The position numbers and the translations under genes are program-made. Positions 12,457 through 22,852 of a stretch of 64,000 nt of DNA are shown here, piece after piece (position 1 is the stretch's first letter; each line of letters opens with the position of its first letter). Source of the stretch: Lactifluus volemus. Taxonomy: Eukaryota > Basidiomycota > Agaricomycetes > Russulales > Russulaceae. A model generated the notes under the pieces. It was not told the origin of the DNA, did not search any database, and saw only the letters and a list, made by a program, of their open reading frames with translations. The stretch is taken from assembly GCA_022376515.1 (NCBI GenBank), contig WTXI01000029.1:124001-188000 (forward strand), read 5' to 3'.

Positions 12457-15043
12457 ATGTCCCAACCTGCTGACCCAATCATCCGAGTAGAGGATACGGG
12501 CAATGAGAGAATAGACACAAGTACGTTATCCTCTACCATTAGCTTCACAGAGTTCCGTCACGCATTACAGCCGGAAACCCCAATGTCCCTCGGTCAGAAC
12601 AACATCAATTCTCACAGGGACAGTCCACCTTTAGTGACGGGGCTGAACCCATTTTCAACATGTACGTGAAAATGTCACAGGAGGAAGACAACAAGATGGC
12701 CGATCGCTGGCAAAAGGATGCAGACGGCATCCTCATTTTCGTCAGTTCCTCATGTTACCTTCACGCATTTGAGCGTAGTGACCAACATGAATACCGTAGA
12801 CCGGTCTATTTTCTGCTGCTGTTGCGGCATTGCTCGCAGTGTCAATCCAAGACTTGAGGCCAAATTCACTGGATACGTCTGCATTCTATCTCGCCAAAAT
12901 CTATCAACTTCTCGCCGACCCGAACATATCTCATGCATCGATCCTTGCCACTCCAGCTACACCACCCCCGTTCTCTCCACCGAGATACGCAGTCTGGGTC
13001 AATTCATTATGGTTCCTGAGCTTGGTCATCAGTCTTACAGGTGCACTTCTGGCGACCTTGTTACAGCAGTGGGCGCGTCGATACATCACAGCTACCCAAC
13101 CGCCGCGATTAAGTCCACACAAGCGAGCACGAATCCGTTGGTTCTTCGCAGACGGGGTGGAAAAGTTTCATCTCCCATTGGCAGTTGAGACGTTGCCGAC
13201 GTTGCTGCACATTTCCCTGTTCCTATTCTTTTCCGGCCTCCTTGTTTTCTTGTTCAACATCAATCACACCACCTTCAGTGTCATTGCTTGGTGGATCGGG
13301 CTTTCTGGAGGGATATATGGATGCATCGGGTTGCTGCCAATCTTCCGTCATGACAGCCCCTACTATACGCCTCTTTCATTCTCAGCCTGGTTCCTCCTTA
13401 ACGGCGTGCTATACAAAGTCTTCCGCATTCTCGCCTTCTTCACACATTATGATCCTTTTACCTCTACAACCTTGCCCCGCGCTTATGTTATACGGGACAT
13501 TTATCGCGAACGGACGTCGTGGGGAATAGTGAAGACAGCCCAAGAAGCTGCCTCGAAAATGTCAGCGGGAATAGACGGTCATGTTTTGAAATGGACATTC
13601 GATGCTCTGGATGAAGACCTCGAGCTGGAGCAGTTCTTCGGGGGTATCCATGCCTTCTGTACCTCACAAGTGGTCCACGAACCCAGGCGAGTACTTGCCA
13701 AACTAAGTGTTAGCGTTTTGACTGCGGCTTGCGATGGATTCTTGATCCGTACTTTCTCATCTCATTTGCTCTCTGAGAGTATCAAAGAAAGGCGGTTCAT
13801 ACTCTGCATGCAGGCTATCGATTCACTCAATGACTCATTATTTCCGACTTCCAACCTTCTCTCACAGGTTTTTGGCTCACCTTCCATGGATGGAGTGTTG
13901 GAGTCCGTTCAAATGGGACACTTACTCAGAAGCCAATGCCATAGTACCAAAGGCGTAGACGCTGTAAATGCACAAATGTTAGTCGCTGGGATCATTGCAC
14001 GTGTACCAGAACGCAATGAACATTGGAAGTTGCTCGTGATGGATCAGTTACGGATATCAGAAGATGTTCTCCAAGACTACCTCGCAAACGGTGACAGCGT
14101 GTTGCTCGCCAACTGGATCCACATCACTCGTCAGTTCATTCGCTCCGACTGGGCTGACCCTTGGATGCCTGTAGTACTGGAGAAGATTTCCAAATTCGAC
14201 ATTCGAAATACTCTTCCCGGACTGCAGCACGACTTCTGTGCTTTGTGGAACCAATTGCGTAATTCAGGATCTATCTATATCTTTCATTTTGTTCTGAGAC
14301 GGAATCGGCATCTTTTCGTCGCTTTACATCAAGGCACCGATGCTGTCTCGACTGCTTTCGATGCTTCCACCGATGATTCTGACCCCACCCTGTTCGAGCC
14401 ATCATCGTATCCATTGTGTAACGTCCCGGGTCATCGTTCCAACGGCGCAACAGACGACACCACTCATTCACTCATTCACCCTCCCGATGCCGATCTGAAT
14501 AGCATCGCCCTTGCAACGCCTTACGTGCCATCCTTACCCGCATTCAACCCAGCTCATAGCCGCATACATCTCACAGAACAGTCGTCTCCACATGGTGTAC
14601 CTCATGCTACCCCAATTATCCAGTCTTCCCACCTCTCTCCACCAGTCAATGTTGGAAACATTGACTTTGCCACTCCTTTACCAGATCCAGCGCTCACCAT
14701 TGAAACAACAAGTCACGCGGACGCACCAGTTATCTCGCCCATCGACAACTCGGAGTCTGATACTCGACCTGCCGTGGTAGCCTCGACTGCGATCTCTCCG
14801 TCGCTCCCATCTAGTCGTGGTGCCATCGATTCGCAGTACAAGACAGACTTGGATGTTGACCCTATGGTACCTGGCATTCCATCATCGTCTTCACTTGTAC
14901 CGGCCTCCAGTGACACGCGTTCTCCGGATCCCCTGATGTCCTCAGCCAGATCAGCCATATCACAAATTGAGCTGATTACTCCTGGTTCAAGATTTTTGAC
15001 GCAAGGCTCGGTCCCAGAAATCTCTTTCACACCTCTCAGATGA
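12457..15043 (+). CDS. DUF6535 membrane protein, copy B (most intact)
   Basis: Exons 12457-12520, 12571-12740 and 12800-15043 join in phase to an 825-residue protein. Residues 1-60 are polar; MYVKMSQEEDNKMADRWQKD leads into the DUF6535 domain. It has four hydrophobic segments within about residues 80-270, including LWFLSLVISLTGALLATLL and LFLFFSGLLVFLFNINHT. Then come a soluble region (LKWTFDALDEDLELEQFF, YLANGDSVLLANWIHITR, DIRNTLPGLQHDFCALWN) and a disordered tail with SPPVNVGN and MVPGIPSSSS. I infer an integral membrane protein with a cytosolic C-terminus; function unknown. Compared with copy A and the fragment at 28.5 kb, a base is missing near 15035, which replaces the last ~45 residues by LR-stop. 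Codon choice and exon phases look normal, so it may be expressed. Confidence 0.8.
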
Positions 15044-15838
15044 CCTCCGGTTCGCAATCAAACTTGCCAGAGAATGATGGAATGTTCGATACCCATGACA
15101 ACTCCCTGGTTACAGACCTTGCTCACCCTGAGTATCGTCGACACGACACCCCCTCGTGACGTTGATCGTCCACAGTAAGATTGAAATTGTCACCTACTCT
15201 CTTTTCGTTGGACACCGTCACACGTTATTCGGATATCGGTAAGCTCTTTGCTTCTGAGCCGTGTCAAGGCTGAAGTGTGACTGCAGATGACGAAAGCCAA
15301 CTCAGCTCTAAACGTGTTTAAATATTGTGTTACGTTTCGTATCGTACGCGGCTCTAGTACTGCTGTCTTGATTCACAAATACTTCTCGCTAATCATCTCT
15401 ATGTTTCTCTCACACCGTACGGTCTCCCAATGTTACTCCCGTACCAGTTTCTTTTTAGTACAGTTCTTCTTTCTTGATTCATCTTGCTCTGTCGTTTTGT
15501 GCTTGTGCTTTCTCTCATCCTGCGATATGCGTATGTAGACTTTGCTCACAATCGCTCAGACCTTGCGCTGAATATTGAATCGCCACGCAGATGCGTACAT
15601 TGTGGCGTTTACCGCGATTGTATTAACGATAATACAACGACAATTCGTCGAGCTGGCGGATAAACACAGCTTGCTAGATTGGCCGTCTTGTCTCGTAGCT
15701 CTGCGTTTCTTAGTAATGACACAAGAACATCCATCCCGCTACGGACTACGTAGCTGCCCAATTCTCACCACGACCCAAGTTATTCAAGGAGCGCACGCCC
15801 TGCTCGTACCGCTGCTCTTTGATACCCAAAACTGTTAT

Positions 15839-17170
15839 CATGCCTTCATGATCTCCAACAAAACGGCACCCCCGGAAGACCAGTACTTCCTGCACGGCGG
15901 GTCCCCGATACGAATCTTGAATTCCTGAAAAGCAAAAAAAAAAAAAGAAATGGTAGCACCACGTCAGCGCCATATGAGAAAAGGGAGGGGTGACGATGAC
16001 GAGAGACAAGGGCCAAACATACATTCAGACGCGAAGGGTCGCGATTGAGCTCGCGCGTGAGGTACAGTTGCTTCATTTCTTTTTCGAGGCAGCTAGGGAG
16101 GCCGGAGTACATGCTCGATCCGCGGATAGCAGATATGCCTGCACAGCTCCGCGCGGACGTCGACCGCAGCGCTCTGGGCCGTCTCGAAGAGCATCTCCGC
16201 GACACCCGGTTGCTCGATGTCCACCAGGTGTAGCTGGAACATGCACTCGGGCGCCTCGAACCGCTCAGCTGATCTTGATCGTTCGGCCATGGGGCAGCTG
16301 ACGATTCGATATCACAGAGTTAGAAGGTCCAAAGATATCGGAAGTCACGGGTCTATCTACGGTGTAGCTCTCCACCAGCTGGCGGTCTCTTCTGCCAATC
16401 GGGTGTCCATGTTGAGGTCATAGTTAGAAGCGAACTAAAACGACTTCAACCGAACGGTCTCAAAGTCGGCGTGCAGTTTGTTGAATGCGTGTGAGCAGGA
16501 GCTTGATAGATATCGCGTGACGTCGCGCCGGCGATATCGAGTCGCCTCGTGAGATGGGGCAGCAAAAGATGTCATATACCGGAGCGATGCGTCACGCCGT
16601 CACCAGAGTCGAGCACAACGCCGGTCGTCAAGCCTGCAGGAGTTATCCTCAGTGCAGAGACTGCCCTCCTCTGCTTGCGGACTCTCGCCGCGCCGGCACA
16701 CGATAGTCTCTGCTGGCACAAAGGTAGCAATGGAAATGGTTCCCATATAAACATGGTGACGTAGCCGGGAGGATGGGGAGAAGGGGATATTGGAACAGAC
16801 CTTGCGCATAGAGCGTCAGCACTGCGGATAGCGGCGTACACACCATGAAAACCATACTCCTCAAACCTAACTTGACACATGCGCTGGCTGTTCGCTCTCG
16901 GGTTTATCGGTGGCTTGGTGAGGAGGACCTTGTACCCGGGGGATCGACGCGGAGTTTCTCGAAGTAGTCGCGCAGCGCGGCCGCCTGGTCTCCCACCATG
17001 ATATCTTCGACTGCGTCCCCGACGAGCTCTTCTGCACGCAGAATCGGTCACTCTATCACGGATGGAAATACCGCGATAAATTTTGATCAATGAAACAAGC
17101 CAAAACAATCTTTTGTGGACCCACTCACGGTGCTCGGGAAAATTAGAGCCAGCCCTCAAGCGTTCAGAAC
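15839..17170 (-). pseudogene. ARP2 fragment, unit B
   Basis: Second, independently decayed copy of the unit A fragment. Minus-strand pieces: RAGSNFPEH followed by a GTGAGT donor (about 17130), FPSVI and PILRAEE separated by a TGA, EDIMVGDQAAALRDYF (about 16970), [20 protein letters not shown] (about 16250), [36 protein letters not shown] and RLN followed by an intron-like gap, and a last exon with FKIRI. DIMVGDQAAALRDY is closer to canonical ARP2 than unit A, so the two copies preserve different residues of the parent. Frames change several times; no functional product is possible. Confidence 0.75.
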
Positions 17171-17328
17171 CACAACGCAGCGGGAAATATATATATGGCA
17201 CACATGCCATTTGTTACAACGCTGATCTCAAACGAAACCACGTTGCAAAAACAGTCAATTCGCTGACGACAAACTTGAGTTGAGGACAGTACAAAATCGG
17301 GGATGGGGGTCTACAAAATTAAAACTCA

Positions 17329-17420
17329 TTACAGTGACTTGCATATTTGTTCGGAAAATGTGTTTCGCGCCAAGAAGTTTGTGCATGTTTGTCTATGACA
17401 AACAGTGACCTCATGTCATG
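17329..17420 (+). repeat. Left terminal inverted repeat
   Basis: Starts TTACAGTGACTTGCATAT and contains GTGTTTCGCGCCAAGAA. It matches the reverse complement of 22762-22852 at roughly 85% by eye. Confidence 0.75.
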
Positions 17421-20400
17421 TTTGCTGAGAGTTGCCAGTGACACCACGATCTCACGATTCTGAAAGAGTTTCCCTTGGATTTCGTCAAGATACATTGTAG
17501 GTCAAGCTTCCAGGATGCTTTGAATGTATTGAAGATCCTGAGGGTCTAGTAGGCATTTTTGGCCTGTGTGATGTGCAAGTGGATTGGTAACGCATCAGGA
17601 AAATGTTGCGGTGCTAGAGTTGCTAGATCTAGACCTGCTAGTGTCACCTAGTGTCACCTAGTCACATTTAGTAATCAAGTTCCTATGCTAGCGAAAGCAG
17701 ACTTGCCTCGACTTAGGAAGCTCATCTAGCTCTAGGCAAGCTCTACTTTCACTAGTTTTTCAACTTTCTCTAGTACCACACATAGGTCTAGTTCCTCAGC
17801 TAGTGCTAGTTTTGAAACTAGAACCATCTTGACTTTATAGGGCTACATTTTGCGCTTAGTGATAGTTCAGAAATCCAGATAACATTGCATAGATCTAATT
17901 CAACAACATGGTACACTATGTACAAACAGCGGGCCGAAACAGGACATGTAAACGTATGGGCCAGTTGGAGTTGCTCCTGCAGTGGCGAGGGATCATCCCA
18001 GAGCAAGGGTCCTTGCGCGAGCTGCTGCTGCTGAGCAACTTCTCGAACACAGAATAGCAGAACTTCAAGCTCCTTGGACCGAATCACACATTCAAAATGA
18101 TGTTCCCACGATTCATACTGTCGAAGGATATCCTTGAGACGCTGACACACGCTATAGATTCCACTGTCAGTGAATGAACCTTGTAAATCTCTCACGAACC
18201 AAACACGTACATGCCATTGAATACATCCTTTAGAGTCTGCACTGCCCTGATGGTGCATAAGCCAATGATGAAAAAAAAAAAAGGGAATACGCCTACTCTG
18301 TTGGATCATCCAACCAAAACTTCTTGATGCCGCAGCTCACACTCTTCCTAAAAATGCCGGAATAGTTTTTGATTATAAGAATAAAATCGTAGCAGCTCCA
18401 GTTTGGTCACGATGCACTTACCAAGGCTAGAGTGCACGGCCCCTCCATCGGATCCATGTTCGACTGCCAGAATCTGCACACCGCGCCAGCGACCGAGACG
18501 GTCAGCAGGGAGGAAGTACCACTCTTGCATGATGTCACTCTGGACCTCCTTCTCATCACGGCATCCTTTAAACTCTGAGTCAAACTATGCATGCCCCCTA
18601 TACCAGAGCTCAGGCAGTGGCGGCAACAGGCAAGGGCGAGAGAGGGAAGCAATGCCAAAGGGCAGGCAGTGGTGGAGACAGAGAGGCGGATGGAGCAACC
18701 GGGGGCAGAGCAGAGCGACAGAAAGGAGAGAGAAGTGGGGGGACGTGGCGACAGAGAGCAAGCAGAGGGAATTGATACCGCGACCGAGGGTTGACTTGAT
18801 AAATAATAGATCGACAAATGCACAACAATGCAAACACAGATAAATAAATGCAAGTAAAGTGTCACATACATATGACACCTGTCTCGGAAATGTCAACCTG
18901 GGCGGGTCCACATGACACATGTCACCCCCATGCTTACGATCTGACAACTTCCTGAAGGCCAGGAAACTTACAATACAGTACTGTACCGTACACCCATACA
19001 AGCAAGTGAGTAGCCCAACTGAATTTGATGCATGGTACTGGGAGGAAGAACTCGTTGCTTCCCACATCGCAAACGAGAACAACCTTTGGACCCTGAGGCC
19101 TGAGGCGACGCGACATTATTGACGTCGCTAAGGACTCGCTAAGGGCAAGCCACGACAGCTCTTGCCGACATGACATCCACTAGCGGCAAATGCACGGAAT
19201 CGTTCCCAATTTGGAGTGATTCTGACTGGAGTCGGGGCGGCCATGCTCGTCAAGTTACCTGGCAAGTTTTTTCAAGTTAATCCCCACCTGGCCCTTCTGC
19301 TGTACTGTACAGTACTGTACGGCTCATTTCAACGTGGCTTGCCTCAGTTCGTGCATTTTTATTTTTATTTGGCGATGTCGCCTCTCACTCTGTCGCCTCC
19401 TCTCTGTCGCTGCCGATGTTATCGCTGCCCACCCTCTCGCCTCCTCGGTGTCATCGCCTCCCCTTCTCTTGTCCTTCTCTCTGATACAGCCATCGTCGTC
19501 CACTCTGATGCAGCCGTCACACGCCCTCTGGCGCCACGCTGCCGTTGCAATGCCTCCTTGTGATGCCTTCCCCGCGCTCCCACCACTGAGTCTGTCTGTA
19601 AGCATGGGCCATGCTGGTGCGTCTGAATTATTTTTTTGGACTTCTCCCACTGACTTTCCTTCCTTCCCTTACATCCCCTTGCTTCTCGCATCCACCCGGC
19701 ACTGAGGGGAGGGGTCCATGCTTTGACGGTCAACGGCGTCAAGGTCGCGCAGGCATCGCTATTGCGACTGTCTGAACGCCTGACGCCAGTGACTGGCACT
19801 ATTGCATGGCCCTTTGTCGCTCGCTTCCTGTATCACCTCCATCGCCCGTCCTCCTCTGTCACCTCCGTTGTCGCCTCGCCCCTCCCCTCGTGTCTACCCA
19901 CTGGCACGGAGGGGGCACCGTGCCGTGCAAACGGTCCATAGTGTCACAGTTGCTTGGGTGCCACTGTCGCGGCCGTCTGAGAGCTGACACCAGTGACTTG
20001 TGCTATCGTCGCCCGGGTTCACCTCCTACTCTGTGTGGCCCTTGCCATCTCCCCTTGCTGCTGCTGCCGCTGTCCCGACGGTCGCCCTGCGACATTGCCC
20101 TTGCGGCATCCCTGCAGCCCCCCACCACCACTCAAGGTCCGCGGCCATGATCTTGGCAGTTGGCACTCACGTCCCTTTGAACATTTTGCAATCTCAATTC
20201 TCCTCAACCCCCTCTACCACGCATGTGGCATGCGAGGTGACAGCCTCAGTATTGACCGCACACATGAGATCGTTTTCCGATCTTGTGCGTCCCTCTTACT
20301 ATCCCCGCCCCCTCTCCAGTCGCCCCCCTTCCGGTGAGTCACGCTAGGTCACACCAAATTTCAGACTCATCAGTTGGCAAGTGTGACAAATGTGTGACAA

Positions 20401-20471
20401 ATGCACTGATTTCATTCCACAGCACACCACAATTTCTGAAAGAAAAAATGCACGGAATATATTCAGATATG

Positions 20472-21174
20472 GTAAGGTAGGGTTCATGCGCATCCAACGC
20501 CATCACGTGCAATGTGACCCACTGTGACTGATGTGTCATACTTTCTCAGCTCACTTCGTCCTTGTTTTTTGAATCTCATATTTCGCCCATATATAGCAGT
20601 TTAAGTTAGTCATCAGTGCGGGGTTTCAAAGCCTCTCCAATTCTGGCGGTGCTCAGACTTGTTGTCTTATGCAAGCACAGTTGGGCCGATACCTGGGCCG
20701 AATAGATCAGTGGTTAGAGCGTCTGACTACACATTCCCATCTTAGGAGTGTTCTGGGTTCAAATCCATGTCAGTCAATATTTTTTAATTAACATGTAGCA
20801 TACTTTTATAGTACACAAAATGATTACTTGACATTTAGTTTGGAGATTTAATGGTGGATAGATGCAATCCAGCAAAGTCAGAGAGCACATCACCCCTTTT
20901 TTTTGATTGAAAGTTGTGGAGTTATAAGAGTCAATTAAGTGATATTAGCTTAAAATGGTATATTATTGATCTAAATCTAATAACTTTCTTCCTCTGTCGA
21001 AAATGGATAATTGAGAACCTAAACTCTCTTTAGAATCACATTTTACAGAGATCTTAGGTTTTTATTTTGGGATAAAAGTGAATTTGAATGAGAAATTGAA
21101 AAAATGGTGTTTTGTCACGGTTTGTCACTCTTTGATCATGTGATGATGTTGGATGCGCATGAACCCTACCTTAC
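20472..21174. mobile_element. Nested ~700-bp inverted-repeat element carrying a tRNA-like sequence
   Basis: GTAAGGTAGGGTTCATGCGC followed by ATCCAAC at 20472 is repeated in exact reverse complement ending at 21174; the match continues imperfectly through CATCACRTG. The flanks AGATAT (left) and TAGATAC (right) could be a worn target duplication. AT-rich interior without ORFs. The size and structure fit a MITE inserted inside the larger element. Confidence 0.65.
20695..20776 (+). other. tRNA-like sequence (A and B boxes), probably a tRNA relic or SINE head
   Basis: TAGATCAGTGGTTAGAGCG fits an A box/D arm, and GGGTTCAAATCC, about 40 bases further on, fits a B box/T arm. The first seven bases do not pair with the last seven, and the T stem pairs poorly (CTGGG against CCATG), so a functional tRNA is unlikely. 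No oligo-T terminator follows closely; TTTTTT lies a few bases past the 3' end, after CAATA. Best read as a polymerase III promoter relic. Confidence 0.5.
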
Positions 21175-21579
21175 TAGATACTGTAGGCTAAATTTTGTGG
21201 TGGTTGAGTGAGAATTGAGTGAGAAAAATGGAGTGGCTAGAACGGGGGGTGACCGGAGAGGGGCGCAGGGATAGTATTACCGCATTTAACCTAGTACAAA
21301 TTCTAGAGTACCTAGAAAAGTCGAATTCGTAATAGAAACCGGCTAGGATGCCTAGAAACAGGTAAGCTAGTACGGCTAGCTGTCTCTAGCGTCATTAGTA
21401 ACTCTAGCATATAAACATTTTGCTGATGACTGTGCCACAAGTATTGTACAGCTGAAGAAAGGTATAAATTGTTGATTGGCTACAACCTGAAAGGAGTACA
21501 ATCTCCTTTACTGGAAGCTCGAAGTCATAGAACCAGCATATGATATGTTCTTGCAGTTCTGTAGAGGTTGCAGCAGGCA

Positions 21580-22745
21580 TACTATATTGGACCAGACCAT
21601 CGTCAGGACCGCTCGATCGTCAAGTCACACAATGTCACACATGGGCCGAACAGCTATAGCCAAGCTGATTCGAAGTCCGCTAGGGTGAGGTGATGATGTG
21701 CGCGCTCAAGTGAGAAGAGTCCAGACTGTATGAATTTATCTATGTCATTACTACTACTAGTCTACTACAACGAATAACCAAATGAATGACTTGAATATGT
21801 GTAGTAATAGTGAGGAGCAGGCCCAGGATACTGATAACTTGAAAGGGGGGTATTGGAGAGGACCGGGAGGTAACATAACTTGACTTGGAGGGCCCTGGCC
21901 CTACCCACAGGGCAGCCTTGTCTGGCCTGAGGTGACTTACATGCAGTGGAGGGGTGGTAGAAGGGGTTGAGGTTGCAAGTGATCGGGGCACATGAATGTT
22001 TCCAGCCACAGGCCTTTAGGTGGCAGTGGTGGGGGCAGGGTGGGCTGCAGGGGTGGCGCACAATGGTGGCATCAGGACAGCTGTCAGTGTTGGAATGGCG
22101 GCAGCAGCGTCAGGACAACAACTGCGGCGTCGGGATAGCGGCGGTGGCGACAGCGAGAGAGCGACCGCAGCATCGGGATGGCGGCCGCCCCATTGGGACG
22201 CAACCATGGCGGCAGTGAGGGAGCAGGGGCGGCATAGAGGAGAGGACGCAAGGGGAAAATAAGATAAAAGATTAGTGCGAAAGCGAAAAAACAAAACAAT
22301 ACAACGCACCATAGACCATGCTAAGAGACCATGGCAGTCGACGGATGGGGGTACCAGAGGGTGGGCGACAGACCACGCAAGACCACGCGATGACGAGGGC
22401 GGGATGAAAGGTGACAGAGAGAGCGCAAGAGGGGAAGGCGATGATAGAGAGCGGGCAGTGCAGCAGCATTCAGCGCTGCCAACTGGCTTGTTCAATAGAC
22501 GCTCATACTTAAACTCCGACATGCCGTCCAACCGGCATGGCCAATCACGCGTGACATTAGCACTAAATTTTACCTTCGCTCTACCTTGCTTGCGTGAAGA
22601 AACAATATATGGTACACATAATAGCAGTCATCTAGAATACATATTCGAAATTTGGTGGTGATTGAGCAAGTATTCATTGAGTTATTCAAAAAATAAAAAA
22701 AGTGACGATCGAGCGGTCCTGACGATGGTCCGGTCCAATATAGTA
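21580..22745. mobile_element. Nested ~1.2-kb inverted-repeat element
   Basis: TACTATATTGGACCAGACCA at 21580, continuing through TCGTCAGGACCGCTCGATCG, recurs as a reverse complement ending at 22745. The 43-bp arms show one visible mismatch (A/G). TA at both extremes would fit a TA target duplication. The interior is Gly/Arg or Pro/Ser-type low complexity depending on strand (22.0-22.5 kb) and holds no recognisable gene. Its right arm lies within 20 bp of the outer right TIR. Confidence 0.65.
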
Positions 22746-22761
22746 TTGATTGAGGAGCAGC

Positions 22762-22852
22762 GTGACAGATGTCACTGTTTGGCTATGGACAAATAGATAC
22801 AAAGTTCTTGGCGCGAAACACTTTTTCCGAATATATATGCAAGTCACTGTAA
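22762..22852 (-). repeat. Right terminal inverted repeat
   Basis: Reverse-complement partner of 17329-17420. It ends ...ATATGCAAGTCACTGTAA and contains TTCTTGGCGCGAAACAC. Confidence 0.75.

Larger units (their letters stand above)
7698..17170. repeat. Tandem segmental duplication (unit A about 7.7-12.0 kb, unit B about 12.46-17.17 kb)
   Basis: Both units have the same order: DUF6535 gene on +, shared 3' flank, then an ARP2 fragment on -. The homology begins just before the start codons (CCTTTGATGTCCCAACCTGC in both). It runs through introns, coding sequence, 3' flank and the ARP2 scraps, with divergence mostly by substitutions and short indels. The spacing of about 4.76 kb between start codons gives the unit size. 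Unit B is slightly longer on its ARP2 side. Confidence 0.8.
17329..22852. mobile_element. About 5.5-kb element bounded by 90-bp terminal inverted repeats
   Basis: The left end reads TTACAGTGACTTGCATAT (17329 on). The reverse complement of the right end (22852 back) starts with the same 18 bases and stays alignable for about 90 bp, through TTTCGCGCCAAGAA to AAACAGTGAC. No exact target-site duplication is visible; the flanking octamers AAACTCAT and AAATAAAT are only partly alike. The interior has no transposase-like ORF. The longest minus-strand frame (17818-18309, KDILRQYESWEHHFECVIRS) is unrecognised and may be an ORF relic. The interior also holds CTAG-rich tracts (about 17610-17820, 21280-21420), pyrimidine-rich low complexity (19.3-20.3 kb) and two nested inverted-repeat units. 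Probably a non-autonomous DNA transposon. Confidence 0.7.

Noticed and set aside
17818..18309. 163-codon minus-strand frame inside the large TIR element as a possible transposase
   Set aside because: No catalytic signature, zinc finger or helix-turn-helix pattern is visible and no in-phase exons extend it; kept only as an unexplained ORF relic.
19216..20347. Overlapping 100-120-codon plus-strand frames (Cys/Leu/Pro/Ser-rich)
   Set aside because: They arise from pyrimidine-rich low-complexity DNA open in all frames; no start context, introns or family match.
20695..20776. Functional tRNA gene
   Set aside because: Acceptor and T stems do not base-pair; only the A and B boxes are convincing.
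22016..22531. 171-codon minus-strand frame (Pro/Ser/Leu-rich)
   Set aside because: Same low-complexity artefact on the opposite strand within the nested element.
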